This document shows positions 1-9,882 of a DNA stretch of 47,813 nucleotides, piece by piece. A program made the position numbers and the translations under genes. Origin of the DNA: an uncultured Bacteroidales bacterium (GTDB lineage: Bacteria; Bacteroidota; Bacteroidia; Bacteroidales; UBA932); NCBI GenBank assembly GCA_947630665.1, contig CANRID010000016.1, forward strand, positions 1 to 47,813, in the 5' to 3' direction. Each line of letters begins with the position of its first letter. The first letter of the stretch is position 1. A model generated the notes under the pieces. The model did not search any database and was not told the origin of the DNA. It saw only the letters and a program-made list of their open reading frames with translations.

Positions 1-10
1 ATGGCAAAAT

Positions 11-35
11 CCTGGGCAACATTTTGTTGCCCAGG
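11..35. other. Perfect hairpin upstream of infB
   Basis: A 10-bp perfect inverted repeat (CCTGGGCAAC and its complement) closes a 5-nt loop ATTTT. There is no T-run straight after it on either strand, so it is a weak candidate for an intrinsic terminator. It lies 66 bp before infB, where the end of an upstream gene (often nusA in this neighbourhood) would be expected. It may be a processing or attenuation site between the two genes. Confidence 0.5.
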
Positions 36-101
36 AACTTATAAAAATAATTATCAATCATGTTGCGGAATTAAGGGTCGAATTAATTTGGGGAATACAA
101 T

Positions 102-3020
102 ATGACAGGAAAAGAAAACATCAGAATCAATAAAGTTTTAAAAGAATTCAATATAGGGATGGGAACCCTGGTGGATTTTTTAAAGAAAAAAGGAATCACT
201 ATCGATGCGAATCCCGGAGCGAAACTCTCGGGAGAACAGTATGCTTTGGTGGAAAAGGAATTCCGGAAGGAACAGATCGTAAAAGAGGAATCCAAGAAAG
301 TGGCCATCAAGGTGAAAGACATTACCGAGAAAGAAAACAAGCCTCAGGAAGAGCCTGAAAAGGAGTTTTTTATAAAGACCTCGGTGGAAGATGTCAAGGG
401 CCCCAAGATAGTGGGAAAAATAGATCTGTCCAGACCTTCCGCGGGGATGCACCCGCATCAGGAACAAAGGCCTCCGGTTCCGAAACCGGCTCCGGCCCGT
501 CCCGCACAGACTTCCGCTCCGGCCGCACCGGCGGAGACACCCGCAAAAAAGGAAACACCCGCAAAGAAGGAGGATTCCATTACTGCCGCACAACCCCAAA
601 ATACCATCGTACAGGAACCGGTAAAACCCATGCCGGCCGAACGACCTGAAAAAAATATTCCCGACACGAATGCCGCCCCGCAAAACAACATGAAGCGGGA
701 CGCAGCCAAAGAAACAACGGCCAAGGAAACAGCCGCCCGCCCGACGGAGGCTCCCGACAAGGATGCCGCACCCAAAACGCCTGCAATCGAACATATAGAA
801 ACCCGGTTCGAGAAACTGGCGGGACCTAAAATCAGCGGAGTGATGGATCTGTCGCAATTCGAAAAGAAGAAAAGCGATAACCGGAGCAAGGGCAAAAGGG
901 AAAGAATCCACAAGCAAAAAGAAAAAGTGGATCTGAACCGCGAGGTGCAGAAAGCCAAAGAACAGGCTAAAAGCGGCGCCGGGCAGGCCCAGGGAGGACA
1001 AAAAAATTCGGGAAGCCAGGGAGGCAATGCCCGCAAAGGAGGAAACAATAATCCGAATGGCGGAAAAGACCGCCACGGGAAAAACCGGTTCAAGCCGGTC
1101 CACACGGAGGTGGACGAGGATGCCGTACAAAAACAGATCAAGGAAACCTATCAGCGGATGATTGAAGGGAAAGGCAAAACGAAAGGAGCCAAATACCGGA
1201 AAGAGAAAAGAGAGCAGAATACCTTGAAAATGTTAGAAGAGGAAGAACTCCAGCAATTGAACAGCAACATATTGAAAGTAACGGAGTTCGTGACGGTAAA
1301 CGACCTTTCCGTAATGATAGGGGAGCCTGTTACCAAAGTAATCGCCGCCTGCATGAGCTTAGGGCTGATGGTATCCATCAACCAGCGTCTGGATGCGGAA
1401 GCCCTCGTATTGGTGGCGGAAGAGTTCGGTTATAAAATAGAGTTCGTGACGGCCGACATACAGGAAACCATCAAGGAAGAGAACGAAGCGGACCGTCCGG
1501 AAGATCTGCAGGAAAGACCTCCTATCATCACGGTGATGGGGCATGTGGATCACGGAAAGACTTCCCTGCTGGACTATATCCGCAAATCCAATGTAATCGC
1601 CGGGGAAGCCGGCGGGATTACCCAGCATATCGGAGCCTATAATGTCAAGCTGCCCGACGGAAGAAGAATCACTTTCTTGGATACGCCCGGCCATGAAGCG
1701 TTTACGGCCATGCGTGCCAGGGGAGCCAAAGTCACCGACTTGGTCATCATCATCATAGCGGCCGACGATGCCATCATGCCCCAGACGGTGGAAGCGATCA
1801 ATCACGCTCAGGCGGCAGGAGTGCCGATAGTATTCGCCATCAATAAAATAGACAAGCCGGGAGCCAATCCGGAAAAAATAAAGGAGCAGCTTTCGAATAT
1901 GAATATTTTAGTGGAAGACTGGGGCGGGAAATACCAGTGCCAGGAAATTTCCGCGAAAAAAGGAATCGGCATAGAGGAACTGTTGGACAAGGTATTGCTG
2001 GAAGCGGATATGTTGGAGCTGAAAGCGAACCCCAACAAACGGGCTATCGGGACCGTCATCGAATCCTCATTGGATAAAGGCCGGGGATACTTGGCCACGA
2101 TTTTAGTGCAGGCGGGAACGTTGCATGTGGGAGATATCATGCTCAGCGGCTGCTATACCGGAAAAATCAAGGCCATGTTCAACGAGCGCGGGCAGAAAGT
2201 TACGGAAGCGGGACCTTCCACGCCTGTATCCATCTTGGGACTGAACGGCGCCCCGACAGCCGGAGAAACGTTCAATGTCTTTGAAGATGAGAAAGAAGCC
2301 AAGGATATCGCCAACAAGCGGGAACAATTGCTCCGTATCCAGGGCCTGCGTACCCAGAAACATATTACGCTGGAAGAAATCGGACGGAGGATAGCCATCG
2401 GGAACTTCCAGGAACTGAACGTAATCGTAAAAGGCGATGTGGACGGGTCCATCGAGGCGCTGTCGGATTCGCTGATCAAACTTTCTACGGAAGAAATCCA
2501 TGTGGATGTAATCCACAAAGCCGTAGGGGCGATTTCGGAATCGGACGTATTGCTGGCGGCCGCCTCCAATGCCATTATCATAGGATTCCAGGTCCGCCCG
2601 TCGGCCAATGCCCGCAAGTTAGCTGAAAAGGAAGAAATCGAAATCCGTCTGTATTCCGTCATTTACGATGCGATCAACGAGGTGAAAAGCGGTATCGAGG
2701 GAATGCTGGCGCCCGAGGAGAAAGAGGAGGTTACCGCCACGGCGGAAGTGCGCGAAACATTCAGGATTTCCAAAGTGGGTACTGTCGCCGGATGTATGGT
2801 AAAAGAGGGAAAACTCACCCGCAGCGCCAATATCCGGGTGATCCGGGACGGCATCGTGGTATATACGGGAATGCTCGGTTCTCTGAAACGGTTCAAAGAC
2901 GATGTGAAGGAGGTTCAGAGCGGTTACGACTGCGGACTGAATATCGAGGGGTACAACGATATCAAAATAGGCGACATCGTGGAAGCCTACCAGATCGTCA
3001 AGATCAAAAGGACCCTGTAG
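102..3020 (+). CDS. infB: Translation initiation factor IF-2
   Basis: GTPase that brings fMet-tRNA to the 30S subunit and promotes subunit joining in the cytoplasm. The 972-aa protein begins with an IF2_N domain (about residues 4-55). A long Lys/Ala/Pro/Gln-rich linker follows, with a PAKKE duplication near residues 146-157 and a Gly/Asn-rich stretch near 320-350. A second IF2_N-like segment lies around 390-440. The G domain starts near 473: GHVDHGKT at 480-487 (P-loop), DTPGHE (G3), NKID (G4) and SAK (G5), then the IF2 domains II-IV. The ATG at 102 fits the family start. The protein is longer than E. coli IF2 (890 aa) because of the linker. It ends 6 bp from the convergent membrane-protein gene. 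Confidence 0.98.
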   Translation: MTGKENIRINKVLKEFNIGMGTLVDFLKKKGITIDANPGAKLSGEQYALVEKEFRKEQIVKEESKKVAIKVKDITEKENKPQEEPEKEFFIKTSVEDVKGPKIVGKIDLSRPSAGMHPHQEQRPPVPKPAPARPAQTSAPAAPAETPAKKETPAKKEDSITAAQPQNTIVQEPVKPMPAERPEKNIPDTNAAPQNNMKRDAAKETTAKETAARPTEAPDKDAAPKTPAIEHIETRFEKLAGPKISGVMDLSQFEKKKSDNRSKGKRERIHKQKEKVDLNREVQKAKEQAKSGAGQAQGGQKNSGSQGGNARKGGNNNPNGGKDRHGKNRFKPVHTEVDEDAVQKQIKETYQRMIEGKGKTKGAKYRKEKREQNTLKMLEEEELQQLNSNILKVTEFVTVNDLSVMIGEPVTKVIAACMSLGLMVSINQRLDAEALVLVAEEFGYKIEFVTADIQETIKEENEADRPEDLQERPPIITVMGHVDHGKTSLLDYIRKSNVIAGEAGGITQHIGAYNVKLPDGRRITFLDTPGHEAFTAMRARGAKVTDLVIIIIAADDAIMPQTVEAINHAQAAGVPIVFAINKIDKPGANPEKIKEQLSNMNILVEDWGGKYQCQEISAKKGIGIEELLDKVLLEADMLELKANPNKRAIGTVIESSLDKGRGYLATILVQAGTLHVGDIMLSGCYTGKIKAMFNERGQKVTEAGPSTPVSILGLNGAPTAGETFNVFEDEKEAKDIANKREQLLRIQGLRTQKHITLEEIGRRIAIGNFQELNVIVKGDVDGSIEALSDSLIKLSTEEIHVDVIHKAVGAISESDVLLAAASNAIIIGFQVRPSANARKLAEKEEIEIRLYSVIYDAINEVKSGIEGMLAPEEKEEVTATAEVRETFRISKVGTVAGCMVKEGKLTRSANIRVIRDGIVVYTGMLGSLKRFKDDVKEVQSGYDCGLNIEGYNDIKIGDIVEAYQIVKIKRTL

Positions 3021-3026
3021 CCTTTT

Positions 3027-4301
3027 TCAAATATTTTTCCGATTTTCCTTCTCGGGAAGATCGGGCCGGAGGCGCCGGCGGACGAGGGACCGGATGTAAA
3101 TCCGTTTGGAAAAGAACCGCACGATCAGGATCATGAAGAAAACCAGCAGCAAAAAGAATTCGGCGGACAATTGTTCCCGGATGATAACGCGGGCCGTAAC
3201 GATATCCGGATCTGCCGCCAGGAGTTTGTCCAATTTTCTGAAAGGATAATTGCCGCAGGCCCATTTGTCCACGATCATTCCTTTGCTCAGATAAGTCAGA
3301 CCGCCATTGGAGCGGTTGAGGGTAAGAGCCGTCTTATAATCCGTATATAATACCGGGACAGCCTCTTCCGACGGATCCGTTTCTTCCATCGAATTGCCGT
3401 TTATCAAATAAACGGAAGCGGACGGAGCGATCCGTTTCAGCAAATCCCGCAGCCGGCCGGCCCGCTCCGCTATCCGGGGAGTTTCCTTTTTATAAAGGGA
3501 AATGAAAAACACGGGGTCCGGACTATTCAGAATTTCCTCCGTCACATATTCCCCGTCCCGGTTTTTCAGGGCGAAATCTATAAGGCCGTCCTCTTTTCCG
3601 GCAGCCTTTACCAATACGGTACGCGCATCCACGAACTGCCATGTACTGTCGGGAATATTATCTATATCGAACTCCTGCTCCCGGCCGTCTTTAGAATAGA
3701 TGAAGGTGGTTTCGTACTCCCTCTCCGCCCCTGTTCCCGCGGAGGCTTCCAGATCGGTCCCGGCCTTATACGCCCCGAAATCGATCAGAGGCAGACGAAT
3801 AAGGGAATACACGGCGATTCCCGCGATAAGCACCCCGTAAACGCATAAATAGACGATCTCCCAAAACGAGTCGGCAATAGGCTCGAACCTGTTCCGCTGC
3901 ACGTAAATCAGAACGGCGCACGCAAGCAGCACCACGTCTTTAAAAAAAGTTTCCCAATTGGTCAGATGAACGGCTTCCCCGAAGCATCCGCAATCCGAAA
4001 CCGGATTCCATAAGGCCGAAACGAACGTCAGAAGGGTAAAAAAGGAGATGAAAACAAGGGCCAGCAAGGTAAAGAACCGCATCTTTATCCCTTTGAGGAC
4101 GCAAACGCCTATGATAAATTCCGCGGCGGACAGCACAATCCCCATACATACGGATAAAGGCGCTATCCACCCCAAATGGAAAGCGTTCAGATATTCGCTG
4201 ATCTTCAATCCAAAACCGATCGGATCGATTATTTTTAAAAATCCCGACAGGATAAATACCGCTCCCGTCAAAAACCGGCTTATCGCTCTGAGAAATCGCA
4301 T
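3027..4301 (-). CDS. DoxX/MauE-like membrane protein (BT_3928-type)
   Basis: 424-aa predicted inner-membrane protein. The N-terminal part has four hydrophobic segments (about residues 8-30, 45-70, 73-95 and 115-135) in DoxX/MauE arrangement, with a DCGCFGEA Cys motif between segments 3 and 4 that is characteristic of MauE-like proteins. A fifth segment lies near 150-165. The region after it is soluble and looks thioredoxin-like but shows no clear CxxC. A last hydrophobic helix near 385-405 precedes a basic tail. The role is unproven; MauE-like proteins are linked to disulfide or redox maturation outside the cytoplasm. The gene follows tmk on the same strand with a 55-bp gap, so the two may be co-transcribed. 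Confidence 0.8.
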   Translation of the reverse strand: MRFLRAISRFLTGAVFILSGFLKIIDPIGFGLKISEYLNAFHLGWIAPLSVCMGIVLSAAEFIIGVCVLKGIKMRFFTLLALVFISFFTLLTFVSALWNPVSDCGCFGEAVHLTNWETFFKDVVLLACAVLIYVQRNRFEPIADSFWEIVYLCVYGVLIAGIAVYSLIRLPLIDFGAYKAGTDLEASAGTGAEREYETTFIYSKDGREQEFDIDNIPDSTWQFVDARTVLVKAAGKEDGLIDFALKNRDGEYVTEEILNSPDPVFFISLYKKETPRIAERAGRLRDLLKRIAPSASVYLINGNSMEETDPSEEAVPVLYTDYKTALTLNRSNGGLTYLSKGMIVDKWACGNYPFRKLDKLLAADPDIVTARVIIREQLSAEFFLLLVFFMILIVRFFSKRIYIRSLVRRRLRPDLPEKENRKNI

Positions 4302-4356
4302 TTTCGTATTATTTTTTATTCCGGAAATTCAAACTGCACCGCCTTTCCATGCGGGC

Positions 4357-5028
4357 CTACATCGGCAGCCGGGCGGCAATACGGGCGAATATATCTTGCG
4401 GACAAAGCATGGAACCGTCCTCCGCAGCGCAATCCACCCGTATGAAATCCTTGTCTAAAACGGTCAGTTCAAGATAAAGTTCCCGCACCTTCCGCTGAAA
4501 CCCCAAATCCGCTTCGTGGATATCCTCCTTTCCGTTCAGATATTCCCGGTCCTCGCCCCGGCGCATCTCCTTTAATTTTTTCCCGACAAAATCCAAGGGC
4601 ACATCTATGAAAATATTCAGATCCGGACGGGGAATATCGAACCGTACATATTCCGTATCGAGAATCCAGTCCCTAAGACGGGCCGATTGCTCCGCATGCT
4701 CCAATTTGGCACACTGAAAAGCCACATTCGAATACACATACCGGTCCAGCAACACGCAACATCCCTGTTTCAGCCATTCCCGTATCAAAGAAGCCGCCGT
4801 CCGTCGGTCCTCCGCGAACAACAGCGCCACCAATTGCGGATGCACCGCCTCCAAAGGCCCGTAATCCCCGCGCAGAAATTTAGCGATCATCTCCCCATAC
4901 ACCGGCGCATCGAACCGGGGAAAATGCAGATATTTGATTTCCAAACCTTTTGATCGGATATATTCTTTTATCAAACTCACCTGGGTGGATTTTCCCGCCC
5001 CGTCCAGACCTTCCAGAACAATAAACAT
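4357..5028 (-). CDS. tmk: Thymidylate kinase
   Basis: Phosphorylates dTMP to dTDP with ATP, an essential step in dTTP synthesis. The protein starts MFIVLEGLDGAGKST, with the P-loop within the first 15 residues as in other thymidylate kinases, and has the DRYVYSNVAFQ nucleoside-binding region typical of the family. An upstream in-frame start would add 17 unrelated residues before the conserved first strand, so the ATG at 5028 is preferred (223 aa). The gene is divergent from folP, with 87 bp between the start codons. No convincing TAnnTTTG box was found in that gap. Confidence 0.93.
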   Translation of the reverse strand: MFIVLEGLDGAGKSTQVSLIKEYIRSKGLEIKYLHFPRFDAPVYGEMIAKFLRGDYGPLEAVHPQLVALLFAEDRRTAASLIREWLKQGCCVLLDRYVYSNVAFQCAKLEHAEQSARLRDWILDTEYVRFDIPRPDLNIFIDVPLDFVGKKLKEMRRGEDREYLNGKEDIHEADLGFQRKVRELYLELTVLDKDFIRVDCAAEDGSMLCPQDIFARIAARLPM

Positions 5029-5115
5029 AAATCTTATTTCTATAAAATCGGAATCCGATATTAAATTTGCACCGGGCATATTCCCGCCCGAAAACCTTTA
5101 CAAAGTTAACAAATT

Positions 5116-5988
5116 ATGCGCACGTCCCAAACCCAAACCGGCCGCTTCCCTCTTATTATGGGAATCATCAACATCAACCGGGAATCCTTTTACGAAGGAA
5201 GCCGCTGTCCGGATGTCCGGCAGGTGGAAAGCCGCATAGAAGAGATGCTCGGCCAAGGAGCCGATATAATCGACATAGGGGCCTGCTCCACCCGCCCCGG
5301 TTCCTCACCCGTAACGGCGCGGCAAGAGTGGGAATATTTAGAAGCCCCTCTGAAATTCATTGCAGCGCATTACGGGAAAAACGCACCGGAAAAACCGGCC
5401 GGCATCTTCAGCGGGGGCATGAGACACTCCCTGTCCATAGATACCTTCCATTCTGAAATCGTGAAAAAGGCCTACGATATCGTAGGGGAGTTTACCGTGA
5501 ACGACATTTCCGCAGGAGAGGACGACCCCGACATGCTCCGCACCGTAGGAGAGCTGAAACTTCCCTATATCGCCATGCATAAAAGAGGCACGCCCGATAC
5601 CATGCAGCAATTATGCGAATATCCCGACGGAGTGGTGGACGAAGTATGGCGGTACTTCGCACAATTCGATGAAAAAGCCGGACGATACGGGATAGACGAT
5701 TATATATTGGACCCCGGATTCGGGTTCGCCAAAACCGTGGAGCAAAATTACGAGCTGCTGGCAGGCCTGCCCCGGCTGAAAGAGTCGGGACACAAAATCT
5801 TAGTGGGACTGTCCCGCAAGAGCATGATCTGGAAACCCCTCGGCATCACCCCGGAAGAAGCCTTGTGCGGCACCGCCGCCCTGAACCTTCAGGCGCTGCT
5901 GCTGGGAGGAGATATTTTACGGGTGCATGATGTAAAAGAAGGGGTGCAATGCCGTAAATTATACGAACAGATTTCAAAGTTTTTGTAA
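5116..5988 (+). CDS. folP: Dihydropteroate synthase
   Basis: Condenses p-aminobenzoate with hydroxymethyl-dihydropterin pyrophosphate in folate synthesis; target of sulfonamides. The 290-aa TIM-barrel protein keeps the family landmarks: MGIININ at 15-21 (loop 1), DIGACSTRPG (loop 2), VNDISAG, MHKRGTP, DPGFGF and GLSRKSM. Two loops differ from the usual form. Loop 1 reads N-R-E-S-F where T-P-D-S-F is normal, and loop 2 has A-C in place of G-E before STRPG. The rest, including the Asn of loop 1 and the SRK phosphate site, is intact, so a functional enzyme is expected. purB follows after 46 bp on the same strand. Confidence 0.94.
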   Translation: MRTSQTQTGRFPLIMGIININRESFYEGSRCPDVRQVESRIEEMLGQGADIIDIGACSTRPGSSPVTARQEWEYLEAPLKFIAAHYGKNAPEKPAGIFSGGMRHSLSIDTFHSEIVKKAYDIVGEFTVNDISAGEDDPDMLRTVGELKLPYIAMHKRGTPDTMQQLCEYPDGVVDEVWRYFAQFDEKAGRYGIDDYILDPGFGFAKTVEQNYELLAGLPRLKESGHKILVGLSRKSMIWKPLGITPEEALCGTAALNLQALLLGGDILRVHDVKEGVQCRKLYEQISKFL

Positions 5989-6034
5989 ATTTGTGGTTTT
6001 CTGTCGGGATAATAATATTAAAAAATATACACGT

Positions 6035-7378
6035 ATGGCATCCAACTCATTGACAGCGGTATCCCCTATCGATGGAAGATACCGGCAACAGGTCGCCCGC
6101 CTGAGCGACTATTTCTCGGAATATGCCCTGATCCGTTACAGGCTCCGCGTAGAAACGGAATATTTCATAGCCCTGTGCAATATTCCGATAGAACAGCTGA
6201 AGGATTTCGACAAGGAGCGTTTCGGAGAACTTCGCGAGATTTACCGGTCGTTCACGCCCGAAAAGGCCGAACAGATCAAGGAAATCGAAAAAACCACCAA
6301 CCATGATGTAAAAGCCGTGGAATACTATATTAAAAACGAATTCAGAAAAATGGGATTGGAGCGTTTCTCCGAATTCGTGCATTTCGGCCTTACCTCCCAG
6401 GATATCAACAATACCGCCACTCCGCTGAGCCTGTCGGAAGGAATCCGGGACGTTTACATGCCTTTGATAGACGAAATTACCGGCATCCTGGAATCGTTGG
6501 CCGAGGAATGGAAAGAAATACCCATGCTGGCCCGTACCCACGGACAGCCGGCCTCTCCTACCCGGTTAGGAAAAGAGATTTACGTATTCGCAGCGCGGCT
6601 GAAAGAACAAATACGGCTATTAGGAACCGTTCCGTACTCCGCAAAATTCGGAGGCGCCACCGGCAATCTGAACGCACATTATTTTGCCTATCCTCAGATA
6701 GACTGGAACCGTTTCGCCACGGATTTCGTGGAAAAAGAATTAGGGCTGAAACGCTCCTATCCCACCACGCAGATCGAACATTACGACAATCTGGCCGCCT
6801 TGTTCGACAACCTGAAAAGAATAAACACCATCCTGATAGATCTGGCCCGGGATATATGGACTTATATTTCCATGGAATATTTCCGGCAGAAAATCAAGAC
6901 CGGAGAAGTAGGGTCTTCGGCCATGCCGCACAAAGTCAATCCCATCGACTTCGAGAATGCGGAAGGAAACTTGGGTATAGCCAATGCCCTATACGTGCAT
7001 CTGGCCGGCAAGCTCCCGATTTCCCGGCTGCAGAGGGATCTGACCGATTCCACCGTTCTAAGGAACATAGGGGTTCCGCTGGCCCATTCCATTATCGCAT
7101 TCAATTCCCTGAAAAAAGGGCTCGGAAAACTCATTCTCAACCGGCAGGCGTTGGAGCGCGACCTCGAAAACAACTGGGCCGTAGTGGCCGAAGGCATCCA
7201 GACGGTCCTGCGCAGGGAAGGATATCCCAATCCGTACGAAGCGCTTAAAGCCCTTACCCGGGGGAACCAGGGAATCACCCGGACGGTCATCCGCGATTTC
7301 ATAACGGGATTGGACGTACCGCAAGCGGTAAAAGAGGAATTGCTTGGAATCTCTCCGCAAAATTATACCGGAAAATAA
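6035..7378 (+). CDS. purB: Adenylosuccinate lyase
   Basis: Cleaves SAICAR and adenylosuccinate, releasing fumarate, in purine synthesis. The 447-aa protein has the fumarase/aspartase-superfamily signature GSSAMPHKVNPIDFENAEGN, the TSQDINNTA region and ARTHGQPASPT. These place it in the PurB subtype found in E. coli and Bacteroidales. The ATG at 6035 gives the N-terminus MASNSLTAVSPIDGRY, which matches that subtype; an upstream in-frame start would add 14 unrelated residues. It lies between folP and an M64 peptidase on the same strand, with only 16 bp to the next gene. Confidence 0.96.
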   Translation: MASNSLTAVSPIDGRYRQQVARLSDYFSEYALIRYRLRVETEYFIALCNIPIEQLKDFDKERFGELREIYRSFTPEKAEQIKEIEKTTNHDVKAVEYYIKNEFRKMGLERFSEFVHFGLTSQDINNTATPLSLSEGIRDVYMPLIDEITGILESLAEEWKEIPMLARTHGQPASPTRLGKEIYVFAARLKEQIRLLGTVPYSAKFGGATGNLNAHYFAYPQIDWNRFATDFVEKELGLKRSYPTTQIEHYDNLAALFDNLKRINTILIDLARDIWTYISMEYFRQKIKTGEVGSSAMPHKVNPIDFENAEGNLGIANALYVHLAGKLPISRLQRDLTDSTVLRNIGVPLAHSIIAFNSLKKGLGKLILNRQALERDLENNWAVVAEGIQTVLRREGYPNPYEALKALTRGNQGITRTVIRDFITGLDVPQAVKEELLGISPQNYTGK

Positions 7379-7394
7379 ATAAACCGACCTCTGT

Positions 7395-8723
7395 ATGAAA
7401 AACAACATACTCGATTTCACATTTTTGAAAACGGCGGTTTGCGCTCTCCTGCTTTCGGCCGTCCTGCCGGCAACCGCACAACCGCAACCGGAATACGATC
7501 AGTATTTTACTCCCGACAGGCTCCGGATCGACTTGGTCTTTGCGGGAGACGCCCAATCGCAGCACGTATATTTGGACGGACTCAAATACGAATCCGGATG
7601 GAGCGGCTCCAAAAAGAATCTCATAGACCCTTTCGGATACGGGGACTATTTTCTGGAAATCCAGACTCCAGATGGAGAAAAGACGCTCTATTCCAAAGGC
7701 TTCAATACCCTTTTCCAGGAATGGAGATCCACAGAGGAAGCCAAAACCACCCCGCGGGCCTTCAACAGCGCCTACCGGGTGCCGTTCCCCAAAAATAAAG
7801 TCCAGCTCGTCATTTCCGAGCGGGTGAAGGAAACCGGGCGGTTCCGGGAACTATACTCCATCGAAATCGACCCGGCCGACAAGCTGATCAACCGCGAGAA
7901 GGAAAACGAATATGCCGTAACCAAAATCCTTTATAACGGCGATCCTGAAAACAAGGTGGATCTGCTGTTCGTAGCGGAAGGCTATACGGCGCAGGAAATG
8001 GAAAAATTCAGGGCGGACGCCGGGAAATTCGCCGGATATCTGTTCGAAACGGAGCCGTACAAAAGCCGTACATCCGATTTCAATATCTGGGCGGTCGAAT
8101 CCGTATCCTCCGATTCCGGTCCCGACATTCCCCACCACGACATCTGGAAAAATACGGTAGCGGGGGCCAATTTCTATACTTTCCGCATCGACCGCTATAT
8201 GACCGCTCCGGATCAGCGCCAGATCTGCCGCCTCGCTTCCAATGCCCCGTGCGATGCCATTTTCGTAATCGTAAATACAGACAAATACGGCGGAGGCGGG
8301 ATATACAATTTTTACGGTCTGAGCATGTCCGATCACCCGACGGAAGCCCAGGTTTTCGTCCATGAGTTCGGACACAGTTTCGCCGGTTTGGGAGATGAAT
8401 ATTACGACTCCGAAGTAGCCTACGAAGACTTTTATAACACGAATACAGAGCCGTGGGAACCCAACCTTACCACGTTGGTGGATTTCGGTAAGAAATGGAA
8501 AGATATGCTCGCTCCCGGGACTCCGGTACCTACCCCTAACGATCCCAAATACGGGGAACCCCGGTATAAAGACTTGGTAGGCGTTTTCGAAGGGGGCGGC
8601 TATATGGCCAAAGGAATATACCGGCCCGGTTACAATTGCCGTATGAAAGCCAATAATGCGCCCGGGTTCTGTCCCGTATGCCGGCAAGCCATCGAGAAAA
8701 TGATAGATTATTATACCAAATGA
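7395..8723 (+). CDS. Secreted M64-family zinc peptidase (IgA-peptidase-like)
   Basis: 442-aa exported protein. A signal peptide covers about residues 1-28 (hydrophobic stretch LLLSAVLPATAQ, cleavage near A27-Q28). An N-terminal beta-rich domain (about 30-160, the M64 N-terminal domain) precedes the catalytic domain, which carries HEFGHSFAGLGDE at 323-335. H323 and H327 are zinc ligands, E324 is the general base and D334 fits the third ligand of HExxHxxGxxD. The family is named for a clostridial IgA protease, but the substrate here is unknown. A late Cys cluster (NCRMKANNAPGFCPVC) is also typical of M64 proteins. It is packed tightly after purB and before a HAD phosphatase. Confidence 0.88.
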   Translation: MKNNILDFTFLKTAVCALLLSAVLPATAQPQPEYDQYFTPDRLRIDLVFAGDAQSQHVYLDGLKYESGWSGSKKNLIDPFGYGDYFLEIQTPDGEKTLYSKGFNTLFQEWRSTEEAKTTPRAFNSAYRVPFPKNKVQLVISERVKETGRFRELYSIEIDPADKLINREKENEYAVTKILYNGDPENKVDLLFVAEGYTAQEMEKFRADAGKFAGYLFETEPYKSRTSDFNIWAVESVSSDSGPDIPHHDIWKNTVAGANFYTFRIDRYMTAPDQRQICRLASNAPCDAIFVIVNTDKYGGGGIYNFYGLSMSDHPTEAQVFVHEFGHSFAGLGDEYYDSEVAYEDFYNTNTEPWEPNLTTLVDFGKKWKDMLAPGTPVPTPNDPKYGEPRYKDLVGVFEGGGYMAKGIYRPGYNCRMKANNAPGFCPVCRQAIEKMIDYYTK

Positions 8724-8757
8724 TATCCCGGATACGGCAAAATCCGGATAAACGATT

Positions 8758-9498
8758 ATGAAACGGTACACTTATTACTTGTTCGACATAGACCGCACCC
8801 TTTGGGACTTCGATACGAATGCGCAAAATGCCCTCAATTACACTCTGGACCGGTTCGGATTCTGCGCACGGTTAGGCATAACGGACAAAAAAGATTTTTT
8901 CGACAAGTACGAAACCGTCAATCAGGAATTGTGGCACCGGTATGAACGGGGAGAAATTACCAAGGATCTGTTAAGAAACGAGCGGTTCTATCAAACGTTC
9001 AAACGGTTCTACCAATTGGACGACCGGCCGTTGGCCGATGAATTCGGCAGCGCCTATCTGGAGCGCATGCCTTTGGAAACCGCTCTCGTTCCGGGAGCCA
9101 AGCAAGTGCTGGAAGAGCTGAAACGCAGGGGATGCGCGATAGCGACCGTTTCCAACGGGTTCAAGGAAGTACAGTACGGCAAGCTGGAAAATTCGGGCAT
9201 CATGCCTTATATCGATGCCGTGCTGATCTCGGAAGAAGTGGGAGTCCATAAACCGAGTCCCGTCATATTCAGGAAGGCGCTCGAATGCCTTATCGGAAAC
9301 GGCCCGTCCTCCTCTGCTCCCGTCATCACCCAAGACATAAAGAAAGAGACCCTGATGGCGGGCGATGATCTTACCAATGACATAGAAGGCGCCCAAATAT
9401 ACGGTATCGACCAGTTTTATTATAATCCGCATCATGATCCGTGCGAATACGCACCCACTTATGAAGGGGACAATCTGCTGGAATTGATTGAAAATTGA
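8758..9498 (+). CDS. HAD hydrolase, YjjG-type nucleotidase family
   Basis: 246-aa cytosolic HAD phosphatase. Motif I is FDIDRT with the nucleophile D10 and acid D12. Motif II is TVSNG, motif III the Lys in VHKPSP, and motif IV GDDLTND. The helical cap between motifs I and II and the sequence LFDIDRTLWDF resemble YjjG, which dephosphorylates non-canonical pyrimidine nucleotides (house-cleaning). Substrate assignment is by similarity only. The gene follows the M64 peptidase after 34 bp and converges with the FtsB-like gene, with an 8-bp gap. Confidence 0.85.
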   Translation: MKRYTYYLFDIDRTLWDFDTNAQNALNYTLDRFGFCARLGITDKKDFFDKYETVNQELWHRYERGEITKDLLRNERFYQTFKRFYQLDDRPLADEFGSAYLERMPLETALVPGAKQVLEELKRRGCAIATVSNGFKEVQYGKLENSGIMPYIDAVLISEEVGVHKPSPVIFRKALECLIGNGPSSSAPVITQDIKKETLMAGDDLTNDIEGAQIYGIDQFYYNPHHDPCEYAPTYEGDNLLELIEN

Positions 9499-9506
9499 AA
9501 ATCCGG

Positions 9507-9833
9507 TTATTCCTTTATAACGAACACGTCCTCGTCATCCTTATGGAAAAGATATTGCTCCCGGGCGAATTTTTCCAGACTGTCCCGGTTGGAGCTCAGT
9601 TCTTTGAGCATTTCGTCCGTCCGCCGGATGGATTCCCTGTAATATTTCTTCTGCTTTTCCTGCGCCGCCACTTCCCTCAAGTTCGAATACCAGGTAACGA
9701 GATTATTGGAGTCAAAAAAAAGTATCCAGACTATGAAAAAAAAGGTAGCCAAAATATATTTGTTTTTCAGCACCGCGACGAACCGGGATCCGCCGAACAA
9801 TCTTTTTACGGAACGGATAAATGATCCTGACAT
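9507..9833 (-). CDS. Septum formation initiator (FtsB/DivIC-like)
   Basis: Single-pass membrane protein of the cell-division complex. With the ATG at 9833 the protein is 108 aa: a short basic cytoplasmic N-terminus, one transmembrane helix (ILATFFFIVWILFF), then a periplasmic coiled coil (about residues 45-90) ending in KFAREQYLFHKDDEDVFVI. The REQY segment followed by an acidic patch is characteristic of FtsB/DivIC proteins in Bacteroidetes. An in-frame start 30 bp upstream would overlap the proposed -7 box, so the shorter form is preferred. The gene is divergent from the nucleotidyltransferase. Confidence 0.87.
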   Translation of the reverse strand: MSGSFIRSVKRLFGGSRFVAVLKNKYILATFFFIVWILFFDSNNLVTWYSNLREVAAQEKQKKYYRESIRRTDEMLKELSSNRDSLEKFAREQYLFHKDDEDVFVIKE

Positions 9834-9842
9834 AATTTTTAT

Positions 9843-9850
9843 TATTTTTG
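9843..9850 (+). promoter_or_regulatory. -7 box for the nucleotidyltransferase
   Basis: TATTTTTG matches the Bacteroidetes -7 consensus TAnnTTTG and ends 22 nt before the start codon. No TTTG is visible 19-20 bp upstream, so the -33 element is weak or absent. Confidence 0.45.
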
Positions 9851-9851
9851 A

Positions 9852-9882
9852 CAAAATTAACAATTAATTGGAATGAAGCCAA
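9852..9882 (-). promoter_or_regulatory. Promoter of the FtsB/DivIC-like gene
   Basis: On the minus strand TAATTTTG (9859 to 9852) matches TAnnTTTG. Exactly 19 bp upstream lies TTGG (9882 to 9879), an approximate -33 box located inside the first codons of the divergent nucleotidyltransferase. The two -7 boxes are separated by one base, so polymerase binding on the two strands should interfere. Confidence 0.5.

Noticed and set aside
180-1130. Long open frames antisense to infB
   Set aside because: They lie wholly within infB on the opposite strand, are Cys/Phe/Arg-rich without domain sense, and arise from codon bias of the Lys/Pro/Ala-rich linker.
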